From Rutidosis leptorrhynchoides (Eukaryota; Streptophyta; Magnoliopsida; Asterales; Asteraceae): DNA of 64,000 nucleotides. The stretch covers positions 223,642,501 through 223,706,500 of the forward strand of contig NC_092338.1 in assembly GCF_046630445.1 (NCBI RefSeq), given 5' to 3'. Made by a program: the position numbers and the translations under genes. Below, piece after piece: positions 1 to 11,337 of this stretch. The notes beneath the pieces are model-generated. The model was not told the origin of the DNA and ran no database searches. It saw nothing but the letters and a program-made list of their open reading frames with translations. Position 1 is the stretch's first letter. Each line of letters opens with the position of its first letter.

Positions 1-310
1 AGTACCATCAGTAACAGCACCAGTACCATCAACAATCTATACCTCAACATCTCTTTCTGTACCTCGATTATAATCATCGCTCTACGTATCGTTCTACATC
101 AATTATCTTCATTCTTCACGACGATTATGTAATCTCTAATGTTTTAGAGATTATGTATTCTAGTTTTGACGGTAAATCTGATGAGTTTAATATCACATTG
201 ACTCATTAAATCCATGATTACGTCTGAAGAAAATATATATGTATATGTGTTTTCATAAAGATTGTAATTAAAAATTTTATTGTACAAACTGTTAATGGTG
301 AAAATATTTT

Positions 311-329
311 AACGGGTAGGTAATACCCG
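311..329 (+). promoter_or_regulatory. Internal copy of the polypurine tract, in a small hairpin
   Basis: AACGGGTAGGTA here is the same string as the 3' polypurine tract at 3549-3561, on the sense strand. CGGGTA and TACCCG flank it as a 6-bp inverted repeat. Element B keeps the same copy at 9538-9556 and Tekay element 2 has one at 39442-39460. A role as a second plus-strand primer (a central PPT) is possible but inferred. Confidence 0.55.
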
Positions 330-1320
330 AGAAATATTTAGATTTCGCATTAATAAGTTACACTGTACATTCTATGAATCTGATTCAACTGTTATTTACT
401 ATCATACTTACAACCACAGCTATACGAATCCGTTCACCACAAAATAACCATTTTCATTCAATTTTATATTTGGATTTTGACCTATCAGAATCCAACAAGT
501 GGCATAATGAAGAAATAATGGGTACAATAAAAATTGATTAGAAACAGACTAATTGACAATATGAAATTTTGTTAAGAAACCACGCTAGCAAAATCCTAGC
601 CAACTGTTCCTAGCTAAGTGTTAATTCCATATTACATTTTATTTATATCGCAATTTATTTTATCGCAATTTACATTCTCGCAATTTTATTTATCGTCATT
701 AAATTTCTGTTATTTACTTTACGCACTTTATTTATCGTTATTTAATTTTCTGTTATTTATTTTACGCACTTTAAATATCGGGACATGTATACCAGGTTTT
801 GACATATCATATTGACGCATCTATATATATTATTTGAAATCACCATAAACACTCTATATGTAGTAATGATCGAGTTCTCTATACAGGGTTGAGGTTGATT
901 CTACAATAATACATATAGTTTGAGTTGTGATCGAGTCTGAGATGTATACGGGTCATGACACGTATTAATTAATTCGAATATTATATATTAAACTATATAT
1001 GAATTATTGGACTGTTAACTGTGAACTATCAACTGTGGACTAATAATATTGGACAATTAAAATGAATTAAAATATTGATTATAACATATGAAACTAAATA
1101 ATTCTTCAAGTTGCCACTTGATTTCATCTTAAACCTCATTTGTATCTTGACGATTACGATCTGCGTTCAAACCTTTCATGATCCTTGAAAACACCTCAAT
1201 CGAGAGGATGAACCAACCGAACTTCATCTACGGAAGAAAAGATTAATGCCTATAGTTATGCATCTGAAAAACTCAACCAACGATTGACACGTATCTGTAT
1301 TAACTCCTTTGGCATTGTTA

Positions 1321-1551
1321 TTACCGAAAATAGCTTTGCGATTCCTTTTCAAAGTAGCCAATTTTGACACAGCTCCAGCAAGTCAACTTCGACTTTTCAT
1401 TCGAAGTAGCCTTACTATAATCCTGATATATACGATTACCCTTTTGATACCGGAAAATTCTTTTATATTCCACCATATTACCAGCAGACGTACCAGCAAC
1501 CTCGTTGCTTCTTGGTTTAGATCTCTCTGACAAATCATTATATTTATTCAT
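1321..1551 (-). pseudogene. Antisense Ty1/copia gag zinc-knuckle fragment (copy in A)
   Basis: The minus-strand reading ends in KLTCWSCVKIGYFEKE, recognisable as the C-x2-C-x4-H-x4-C zinc knuckle of a Ty1/copia Gag with the His and last Cys lost. A Ser/Arg-rich linker with VAGTSAG precedes it, as in copia Gags. It lies antisense to element A. The same piece is in element B (8822-9091), so it was in the family before the two copies separated. No start, protease or integrase is attached. It is a fragment, not a gene. Confidence 0.55.
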
Positions 1552-2928
1552 TGAAACCTTATCATATACTTATCCGCATCTTGTAACGAGAACTGCCATA
1601 CCAATTACCGGGAATCAGCAATCAGTACTTTGAAAACTCACATCATATCTACATCAACAGTTATATGTATGACATTTATCTCTTAGAATTATGATCTCTC
1701 ATTCTGAAATTTTGAAAAGCACCCAGTCTACAAATCAATACTCTGAATATTGAAGAAAAAAAAAAGCTGAATGAAGCAGCAGAAATCGTAGACAACCGTA
1801 AACGATCTTAACAGCCAGAAGTTTGATAATAAAGAATAGTATGTTGGAAAAGCTCATAAAAGTTGGAACTGGAAAACGGATTGAGCTAACCATGAAGGAG
1901 ACCAAGGACAAATACAAGGACCAAACCCAATATTCAAAGAATTCAGGTAATTCTGGATCCGATGAAATCTTTGGAGAATATCCTACTCTGAAGTCATGTT
2001 AAAATCTTGCGAAAAATCTTTCTCCATCAACCATCGAACTTAGGAATTCAAAAATATCATCATCAATATCTTTGATATTTCTGAGGATATTTTCATAAAT
2101 ATTCCCATCCGAAATTTTATACCTCTTCGTGCTTCCTGTGTATCATTATATTGGAAACATTCAATAGAGAATTTAGTACCGAAAAGCAGATGATGCGAAA
2201 CTATGAAGAAAGCCGTGGACAAATCACAAAGAATAAGTTTGAATTCAAAGAATCCAAATGATTCAATATCTGCTAAAGTCTTTAGTAAATATCTTGCTCC
2301 TTACTCTAAACCCTTGCAGATAATAGTTTCTATCATCCTCTGATCTTAGATATTCCGAGATATAATCGTATCTTTTATTATAAATATCCTCCATATTTCT
2401 GGAGATATTTTTATAACTATTCTTATCTGAAATCATTAATCTCTTCGTGCTATCAATATTACATCATATAGAAACTGTTAGTTTCTATATTCTGTAAACT
2501 TTCGAGCTTAAAATATGAATGTTATTGAAATAATGTTAGGAACTGATGCATGAATTAGTATAATATAATGACACTTGATCAACGTGATTATATTATAGTA
2601 AGTCATGCTGAGTTTCTAAATGGAACGTGATGGTTCACAGATCATAACGTCATCATGTGCCATGTTACATAACTCTTTCATCCTACTTAACTCCAGAACA
2701 AATCAAGAAAATGTATTCTTGATGGTTCTATCTTCCGGGATGTTGATAAATTTGAAAATCAAATTGTGCTATCACGTTCCTTCCTGCTTAGAACATTATA
2801 ATCATTCGAGACTCTATATCTACAAATTCTAGACCATTAATCGCTTGACTTGAAGTTGGGAAGAGAAAATAAAAGCATAGAGCTTTGAAATATAAGGGAG
2901 AATATAAAGCCCGATAACAACACATAAA

Positions 2929-3102
2929 TTACAAACCGTGTATATCAATGTTTATCGCAACATAAAGACATGGGAGAATTAAAAATATTATAATCCCGAG
3001 GGTGAAGTAGAAGAAAGCAGATTCCTTTGGTGGAAGTTGGAAAAGGAGAATGATTGTTGCGATAATAAGGATGAGGACAAGGATCAGAAATGGATTAAGC
3101 AT
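2929..3102 (-). CDS. Small two-helix membrane protein ORF, antisense in element A
   Basis: A 57-residue ORF read from the Met in KMLNPF; an upstream Met at 3132 would add 10 residues, but element B conserves only the inner one. Residues 4-23 form one strongly hydrophobic helix, a charged turn PPKES follows, and residues 31-50 form a second. The tail is NIDIHGL. The family is not recognised. The B copy (7699-7872) has the same length, the same stop and no indels. By hand I count 12 synonymous and 16 non-synonymous codon differences in 57, fewer replacements than neutral drift would give. It runs opposite to the element, so it would need its own promoter. Function unknown. Confidence 0.5.
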   Translation of the reverse strand: MLNPFLILVLILIIATIILLFQLPPKESAFFYFTLGIIIFLILPCLYVAINIDIHGL

Positions 3103-3548
3103 TTTCAGAATCTTTTGGATGTATGAAACCAAAAAGGAAAGTATAGGAAAGGTGAGAATAATGGAACGGAAGCATTTAATTTATAATGGAAATATCAGGC
3201 AGAGTAATCAAAGCAGATCACCGCATTTAATTTGAGAGATCTTAATTTCCTTATTCGCCGAAGAATCAAATCTTTTTGATTTCGAAGATTTTCTATAAAT
3301 CCCTTGAATTCCAGAATTCAACCAAGACAACATCAAAAACTAAGACGCACCTTATTTTCAAAATTCCACCGTGACTACGTCAAAAGTTAAATCTCTATCT
3401 AAATCTATTGTGATAGCTTCATTCGTACGCTCCACCTAAACGAATCATTTTATCTCTATTAGTCCATTCATCAACTCATATTTATCATGAAAACATTTTT
3501 ATTGTTAGCCGTGACCACCGCACTCAAATTTCAGGACGAAATTTCTTT

Positions 3549-3561
3549 AACGGGTAGGTAC
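3549..3561 (+). promoter_or_regulatory. Polypurine tract of element A
   Basis: AACGGGTAGGTAC lies immediately before the LTR start TGTAATGACCCGG, the position where plus-strand priming occurs in LTR elements. The same string precedes the 3' LTR of Tekay element 2. Confidence 0.75.
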
Positions 3562-3732
3562 TGTAATGACCCGGGAATTTCCGACCAAATTTAAACTGTA
3601 TCTTTAAATGATTTCCGCCACGATAAGCAAAGTCTATTAAACTGAGTCTCAAAATTTATAAACTGTTTAAATGAATACATGTAATCTTCGACCATTCCCG
3701 ACGATTCACGAACAATTGTTTGTAAATAAATT

Positions 3733-3768
<36 letters not shown>

Positions 3769-3930
3769 TATAAATACAAGTAAATATAATAAATTAAAAT
3801 AATAAAATACAAATTGAACATTAAGATTAAGTATGTAAAATAATATACAGGATAATAAAGTAATTATTAAAGTAAAGCTATATATAAATATTTATGATTT
3901 CTATAAATGACTATTATGATATGTATACTG

Positions 3931-4038
<108 letters not shown>

Positions 4039-5314
4039 CTAAAAATTATATAAAACATAATTAATAAGTTGTAATATTAATATATTAAAGGTAGTTACAA
4101 GTAATAGTATAAGTTGTTATTATTATTAATTTTATTAGTATTAGTATTATTAATATTAACATATGTATTATTAATATTATTATTTTAATTTATATAAATA
4201 TGAAATATGATACATGTAAATTATTTTATTATTGTTATTGTATCATTATTTTGAATAACATCCGATTAACCATCATGATTATTAATGATATCATTTTATT
4301 TATTATGATTAAAAGATATTATTAGTAATATCATTATTAAGTATTATTTGTATTATTATTATTATCTCTATTTCAAATTATTATTAGTTCTTATTTTTAT
4401 TATTATTACTATTATTTGTAATTTTGATTATTATTAATATTATTAATTAATAAATAATATTATTTATATAGAATTTTATATATAAATGTATCTGAATCAG
4501 TTGAACTTACCTATCATCAAATTGTATATATTTTGTTTTCATCTTCAACTTGTCACGAATTAAAAATCAAGGATCGTACATACAGCTGCAAGTCATTATT
4601 TTTTTTTTCTGCCTTGAATTATTTGCTAACCTATCCTTCGCTACAAAACAACCGATCACTTCTGGATTCGTACTACAATCATTCAAGGTAACAACCCAAA
4701 CATTTACACAATTTCAATCTCTGTTATTAAAAAAAAAAATTAATTAAAGAACTGAAGCTATTTTTTTTTCTCTCTTCGTCGACATGGTACTGCAATTGCT
4801 CGATTTTGTATTGAAATTCAAAAACTCATAATGCAGTTGTGTTAGGATTTATTTGGTCAAACTAATTGCTAAATTTCAGTCGTTAATTCCTTCCATTCAT
4901 CTCAAATTTTGAAGTCAAAGTTTTAATTTAAAAAGTCAAAGATGTAGTTCATCACAAAAATTTGTTTTCTGTTTAAGGTATCTGTTGAAATTGATAATAC
5001 ATAAAGTTTTTAAAAAGGATTTCTAACCTTTTTCATGTTATCATCTTATTCTAAAACTTTCTCAAATTGACCAACCGATTTCTAATTAGGGAAGAACATG
5101 AACGAGCTGATACATTTTTTTTTTATTTTGTTTGTTGTTTTAAATGAATCTTTAATCGTTCCTGTGTTATTCATTAACCCAAAAATGTGATAAAAATCCT
5201 ATTAATAAGTGGGATTGATCCCTGGACGTTTGAGTTCGATAAGGAAGAGGAAGATAAAGGGAAAACGAATATTACGGGTTTTATAAAATCAGTTTCTGTT
5301 TTAAATCAGATATA

Positions 5315-5394
5315 TGGGCTAGCTCAGCTGGTCTGGAGTGTTTGCGAGTTTTCAAGGGGTCACGAGTTCGAGTCTCGAATGGGAGATTCTTTTT
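5315..5394 (+). other. tRNA-like Pol III module inside LTR A
   Basis: TAGCTCAGCTGG at 5320-5331 is a perfect A box, GAGTTCGAGTCTC at 5364-5376 is a close B box, and a T-run at 5390-5394 resembles a Pol III terminator. The acceptor ends do not pair as a real tRNA would, so it is tRNA-derived and not a tRNA gene. A diverged counterpart sits in LTR B (12470-12541). In both, a TTA tract follows the 3' side. Confidence 0.6.
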
Positions 5395-5435
5395 AGAAAA
5401 ACTTTCAAAAGGGTATACACTTATATTTTTTCATT

Positions 5436-5930
<495 letters not shown>

Positions 5931-6333
5931 GATTATTGTTAATAAGTATTACTCTTATTATTGTGATTACAATTACGAAGCTTTAGTTATTAATTTACAA
6001 ATTAAACATGTCGATTTTGATTATGATTAATATAAGTATTATTATTAATATTATCACTAGTAGTGAAATTGCTATAATAATAATTATTATTAAGTATTAT
6101 GTATTATTATCGAAAATCATTATTTTCATTACTATTAAACTTTTCATCCTTATTAAAGATTACTGTTATTATCACTAATAAAAAAAATTATTAATAAAAC
6201 TAACATTAATAACATCATTAATAGAATCATTAATATTGTTACTATTATTAATATCAAGTATTACCTTTATTATCAATTTTATCATATCAATTATTATTCT
6301 AGTATTATCATAATAATTATCTTAACAAATAAA

Positions 6334-6335
<2 letters not shown>

Positions 6336-6374
<39 letters not shown>

Positions 6375-6476
6375 AAATATATTTAATATTTATAACTTAA
6401 CAATATTTATATTTAAATATAAAAATGAATATATAAAATATATAGGTTATTAATGTAAAAACAATATGAATAATAA

Positions 6477-6559
<83 letters not shown>
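6336..6559. repeat. Two (TA)n tracts in LTR A
   Basis: Tracts at 6336-6373 and 6481-6559, separated by about 105 bp of AT-rich unique sequence. Confidence 0.9.
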
Positions 6560-6561
<2 letters not shown>

Positions 6562-7161
6562 ACTTTGTTCGATTACAATTACTTGTGTTAATATATATAT
6601 ATACAAATGTTATAGGTTCGTGAATCCGAGGCCAACCCCGCATTGTTCAGTTGTGTATTGTCGTTATATGTATTTTTACTACAAAATACATTAGGTGAGT
6701 TTCATTTGCCTTTTTACGCTTTATATTTTTGGGCTGAGAATACATGCGCAATTTTTATAAATGTTTTACGAAATAGACACAAGTAATCGAAACTACATTA
6801 TATGGTTGAATTATCGAAATCGAATATGCCTTTTTATTAAGTCTGGTAATCTAAGAATTAGGGAACAGACACCCTAATTGACGCGAACTCTAAAGATAGA
6901 TCTATCGGGCCCAACAAGCCCCATCCAAAGTACCGGATGCTTTAGTACTTCGACATTTATATCATGTCCGAAGGAGGATCCCAGAATGATGGGGATATTC
7001 TTATATGTATATTGTGAATGTCGGTTACCAAGTGTTCAATCCATATGAATGATATTTTTATCTCTATGCATGGGACGTATGTTTACGAGAAATGGAAATA
7101 TGAAATCTTGTGGTCTATTAAAATTATGAAATGATTATTTATGTTAAACTAATGAACTCAC

Positions 7162-7175
7162 CAACCTTTTGGTTG
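7162..7175 (+). promoter_or_regulatory. Conserved LTR hairpin (C-G closing pair)
   Basis: CAACC-TTTT-GGTTG, a 5-bp stem with a TTTT loop, about 350 nt before the LTR 3' end and just before the conserved CATGTTTATTCTCAGGT. Elements 1, 2 and the solo LTR have A-T, and LTR D has G-C, at the loop-closing pair. Confidence 0.65.
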
Positions 7176-7616
7176 TCACTTTAAAGCATGTTTATTCTCA
7201 GGTATGAAAGAATTCTTCCACTGTGCATTAGCTCACATTAGAGACATTATTTGGAGTCATTCATGGCATACTTCAAAAGACGTTGCATTCGAGTCGCTGA
7301 GTTCATCAAGATTATTATTAAGTCAATTATAGTTAGATGTATTATGAAATGGTATGCATGCCGTCAACTTTCGATGTAATGAAAGATTGTCTTTTCAAAA
7401 ACGAATGCAATGTTTGTAAATGTATCATATAGAGGTCAAGTACCTCGCGATGTAATCAACTGTTGGGAATCGTTTATAATCTATATGGACTTCGTCCGAA
7501 TGGATTAGGATGGGTCCTTTCATCTATAAGATCTGATTCTTCGAGAATTATGGAAATTAAGATCTCTTTAATTAAATGCGATCATCTGTCTCGATTGCTT
7601 TGTCTGGTATTTCCAC

Positions 7617-7623
7617 TATAAAT
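7617..7623 (+). promoter_or_regulatory. TATA-like box before the antisense membrane ORF
   Basis: TATAAAT lies 82 bp upstream of the ATG at 7699, followed by a pyrimidine-rich stretch like a plant 5' UTR. Element A keeps TATAAAT in the same relative place. It suggests, without proving, an independent antisense promoter. Confidence 0.4.
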
Positions 7624-7698
7624 GAACTTCTTCCGTTTCATTATTTCCCACCATTCATATATTTTCTTTTCCAATTCACACTTCCAAAGATTGTGAAA

Positions 7699-7872
7699 AT
7701 GCTTAATCCAGTTCTAATCCTTGTCCTTATCTTAACTATCATATCTGTCATTCTTCTCTTTCATTTACCACCAGAGGAATCTGTTTACTTCTATGATTAC
7801 CTTAGGGTTATAGTGTTTTTAATTCTCCCGTCTCTTTATGTTGCTATACGCATTGATATACACGGGTTGTAA
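7699..7872 (+). CDS. Small two-helix membrane protein ORF, antisense in element B
   Basis: A 57-residue ORF starting MLNPVLILVL and ending RIDIHGL, homologous along its whole length to 2929-3102. About 75 percent of residues are identical by eye and there are no gaps. The frame opens further upstream (Met at 7576), but only the start at 7699 is shared. There are two hydrophobic helices (about residues 4-23 and 31-50) separated by PPEES, a hairpin topology. It is antisense to element B. An AT-rich, UTR-like stretch follows the stop. No known family is recognised. It may be a captured host gene or a lineage-specific antisense ORF. Confidence 0.5.
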   Translation: MLNPVLILVLILTIISVILLFHLPPEESVYFYDYLRVIVFLILPSLYVAIRIDIHGL

Positions 7873-8821
7873 TTTCTATTGTTGTTGTCTTGCTTATATT
7901 TTGGAGCTCGATGCTTTTGTTTTCTCTTCCCGACCTGAATTAAAGCGATCAAGACGTCTTGGTTTGTGTGTATGAAGTTCGAAAGAATATAACTAAGATT
8001 ATAAGCAGAAAAGAAAGATAATAGCACGATTTGGTTTATTAAATTACCAGAATCACGGAAGATAGAACTATCAAGAATATATATTCTTGATATGTTTGGA
8101 GGTTAAACAGACTGAATGAGTTGTGTAACATGGCACATGATGACGTTATGATCTGTGAATCATCATGTTCCAATAGAACTTCCAGCATGACTTACTGTAA
8201 TATAATCACTTTGGCCAAGCGTCATTATATTACACTAACTCATGCTCAAATCCTTAACACTTCTCCAGAATTTCATTCGTAATTTATACTTAGATTTTAC
8301 AGAAGTTTCCACTATAATGTAATACAGATAGCACTAAGAGGTATATAACTTCGAACGAGAATATTTATGAAAATATCTTCAGAAATATCGAAGGTATTTA
8401 TGATGATATTTTGGAATTTTCTAAGTTCGAAGATTGATGGAGAAAATTTTCCTCAAGATTTTAACGTGGGTACAGAGCAAGATATTATCTAAAGATTTTA
8501 TCGGATCCAAATTTATCTGGGTTCTTTGAATATAGGGTTTTGTCCTTGTATTTGTCCTTGATCTCCTTCATGGTTTGCTCAATCCATTTTTCAGTACCAA
8601 ATTTTCTATCGAGTGTTCCCAACACTTCATTCTTTTATCATCACTTTTGGCCATTAAGACCATTTACTACATGCTGCTTCATTAGCATTTTCAATTTTAA
8701 TGGATCTAGATCATTGGTTATCAAACCGAGGGGTTTCAAGAGAATTGTGTTTTTAGATGATTAAACGCTGATTTCTGGTAATTGGTATGGCAATTCTCAT
8801 TACAAGGTGCGGATGAGTTCA

Positions 8822-9091
8822 TGATAAGACTTCAATAGATAAATATAGTGATTTGTCGGAGAGATTTAAGCCAAGGAGCAACGAAGTTGCTGGTACGTCT
8901 GCTGGTGATGTGGTGGAATATAAAAGGTACTCCGATAACAATAAAAGAGCACGCATATATATCAAGGTAATAATAAGGTTGTTTCGAATGAAAAGTTGAA
9001 GTTGACTTGCTGGAGCTGTGACAAAATTGGCTAATTTGAAAAAGGATTGTAAAGTTATTTTTGGTAATAACAATTCCCATAGGGTTAGCAC
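8822..9091 (+). pseudogene. Antisense Ty1/copia gag zinc-knuckle fragment (copy in B)
   Basis: The plus strand reads DLSERFKPRSNEVAGTSAG and, after a frameshift, KLTCWSCDKIG followed by a stop where the zinc-knuckle His should be. It is the counterpart of 1321-1551 and also antisense to its host element. Frameshift and stops make it non-coding. Confidence 0.55.
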
Positions 9092-9537
9092 AGATACGTT
9101 TTAAACATTTACTCAGGTTCCGAGTGTTTTCAGGTGCATAACTATATGCATCAATCTTTTCTTCCGTAGATGAAGTTCGGTTGGTTCATCCTCTCGGTTG
9201 AAGTGTTTTCAAGAATTATGAAATGTTTGAACGCATATTGGAATCGTCAAGATACAAATGAGGTTTAAGATGAAATCAAGTGGCAGACTTGAAGAATTGT
9301 TTAGTTTCGTATGTTATAATCAATATTTTAATTCATTTTAATTTTCCAATGTTTTCTTCATTATGCCACATGTTGGATTCTGATAAGTCAAAATTCAAAT
9401 ATGAAATCGAATAAAAATGGTTATTCTGTGGTGAACGGATTCGTATAACTGTGGATGTAAGTAGGATAGTAAATGACTGTTGAATCAGATTCGAAGAATG
9501 TATAGTGTAACTTATTAATGTGAAACTAAATATTCCT

Positions 9538-9556
9538 CGGGTATTACCTACCCGTT
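9538..9556 (-). promoter_or_regulatory. Internal polypurine-tract copy in element B
   Basis: On the minus strand AACGGGTAGGTA at 9545-9556 with flanking CGGGTA/TACCCG inverted repeat. Same internal position and orientation as 311-329 in A. Confidence 0.55.
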
Positions 9557-9978
9557 AAAATATTTTCACCATTATCAGTTTGTACAAAAGAATTTTTAAT
9601 TACAATCTTTATGAAAACATATATACATAAATATTTTCTTCAGATGTAATCATGGATTTAATGAGTTAATATGATGTTAAACTTATATGATTTTCGTTTT
9701 GTGCTAGAATAAGTAATCTCTAAAACAATTAGGAACCACATATCCTTTGCAGAATATTTCTTCAATGAAGTTATGGATCAATACTTCATCGTTAACTATT
9801 AGGAATCACGTATTCTTCGCAGAATATTTCTTCAATGAAGTTATAGATCAATACTTCATCGTTCATTGTTGTTGGTACTCCTTGGTATCTATGGTGCGTA
9901 TGATGTTGATGTTCGAGGTATAGATTGTGATGTTGAGGTGTGGGATGCGGATGTTGCTGTTGGTGATGGTGATACGGG

Positions 9979-10101
9979 TTATGCTGCTGTAGCTGCTAAC
10001 GGTGGTATTGTTGCTGCCGGTGTTGCCGTTGGTGCTTGTAATCTTTGCACCATATTCTCCAAAGTCACTACCCGAGCGCGAAGCTCGTTGACTTCTTCCA
10101 T
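9979..10101 (-). CDS. Gag-region ORF with short coiled coil (40 aa)
   Basis: Reads MEEVNELRARVVTLENMVQ and then an Ala/Thr/Pro-rich tail to a stop. Residues 3-22 show hydrophobic heptad spacing (V4, L7, V11, L14, V18, L21), a probable coiled coil for self-assembly. It lies downstream of the 41-aa ORF at 10287-10412. The region between them reads in more than one frame, so these are probably pieces of one decayed gag-like gene. Element A enters the window in the homologous tail (1-110). No zinc knuckle is visible. Confidence 0.45.
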   Translation of the reverse strand: MEEVNELRARVVTLENMVQRLQAPTATPAATIPPLAATAA

Positions 10102-10286
10102 TACTCCGGGATGATTGTCGGTTTGGACGAGCGGATAAATAAGATCTAAAATTTGGTATAGTATATAATCGTGACGAGATACTCTGGAAATGAGAGAGAA
10201 AATGGTTCTTCACCAAGAGGACAATGTGGTGGATGGAAGGGATCACCTTCTTCTTGTCTCCAATGACTGAGAAGGCTACGAACCCA

Positions 10287-10412
10287 TCAGATGAATTGGG
10301 GATGGATGATTGGTTGATTCATTCTGGTGACGCTGCTTTCGGAGCTTAGGTGATCATCTATATCAGAATAGCTATCGGATTTCGAAGGTCTTGAACTAGT
10401 GGCGAGTTCCAT
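10287..10412 (-). CDS. First ORF of element B, acidic serine-rich (41 aa)
   Basis: Starts MELATSSRPSKSDSYSDIDD and continues acidic and Ser-rich to a stop after PQFI. It is the first ATG after the leader, where Tekay element 1 begins its acidic ORF (MTSSDHISISSDSDF), and both carry Ser/Asp clusters. It may be the remnant N-terminus of the same upstream protein or the start of the non-autonomous element's Gag. The short length and the stop suggest decay. Confidence 0.4.
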   Translation of the reverse strand: MELATSSRPSKSDSYSDIDDHLSSESSVTRMNQPIIHPQFI

Positions 10413-10742
10413 TTCGTACGACTGAGTAAAGGGTTTTTCGGTATGAAATGATTTTCGGATATCGGATGATATTATAATTACATAGAATACCTATACGTAG
10501 TACAGAAGATCCCGTAGGTTACGGAGAGAATTAAGGAAACGTGTCAGATAAAGTCTACAGTAACAGATACACTAAGATATGGATTAGCAGGTACGCTAAA
10601 ATATGAATTTGTCTATACACTATTCATGCAATCAATGCAATAAGATGTGTCTAGACTAAGAATGATAAGCAGGTAATTTCCTACAGATGATAAGTAGATA
10701 ATTTCTGACTATAAATGATAAGCAAAACCTTTGACATGCAGA

Positions 10743-10773
10743 CACGGTCGAAGTCCAGACTCACTAATGCATC
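10743..10773 (-). promoter_or_regulatory. Conserved retroelement leader motif (element B)
   Basis: About 31 bp, containing on the minus strand TTAGTGAGTC and GGACTTCGACCGTG, matches element 1 (24202-24231) and element 2 (41198-41228) almost base for base, although the LTRs themselves are diverged. It lies 55-100 nt from the primer-binding site, where packaging and dimerisation signals usually lie. Confidence 0.6.
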
Positions 10774-10827
10774 TTAAGAACTATCAGTTAGACACACTAA
10801 TGCAAGACCTGGTTTGCTAATACCACC

Positions 10828-10839
10828 GCTCTGATACCA
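10828..10839 (-). promoter_or_regulatory. Primer-binding site, initiator tRNA-Met type
   Basis: Minus strand TGGTATCAGAGC, complementary to the 3' end of initiator tRNA-Met, two bases after the LTR end at 10842. Confidence 0.85.
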
Positions 10840-11168
10840 CATGAAGCAACCCGTCCTAATCCATAAGGACGAATACAATAACATATGATTACATCGCGAG
10901 GTACTTGACCTCTATAGGATACATTTTACAAACATTACATTCGTTTTTAAAAGACAAACTTTCTTTACATCGAAAGTTGACGGCATGCATACTATTTCAT
11001 AATATATCCAACTATAATTGAGTTAATAATAATCTTGATGAACTCAATGACTCGAATGCAACGTCTTTTGAAATATGACATGAATGACTCCAAGTAATAT
11101 CTCTAAAATGAGCAAATGCACAGTGGAAGATTTCTTTACTACCTGAGAATAAACATGCTTAAAAGTGT

Positions 11169-11182
11169 CAACCAAAAGGTTG
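11169..11182 (-). promoter_or_regulatory. Conserved LTR hairpin in B
   Basis: CAACC/GGTTG stem with TTTT loop (sense strand), the same pairing as LTR A. Confidence 0.6.
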
Positions 11183-11337
11183 GTGAGTTCATAGGTTTAT
11201 CGTAAACAATAAAATTCATCATTTTAATAGACCACCAGATTTAATATTCCCATTTCCCATAACCATTATGAATAAAATTCATTCATATGGATTGAACACC
11301 TGGTAATCGACCTTAACAAATTGCATATAGAAAATCC

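Noticed and set aside
5315-5394. Functional tRNA gene
   Set aside because: Boxes are present but acceptor and anticodon arms do not form; better described as tRNA-derived.
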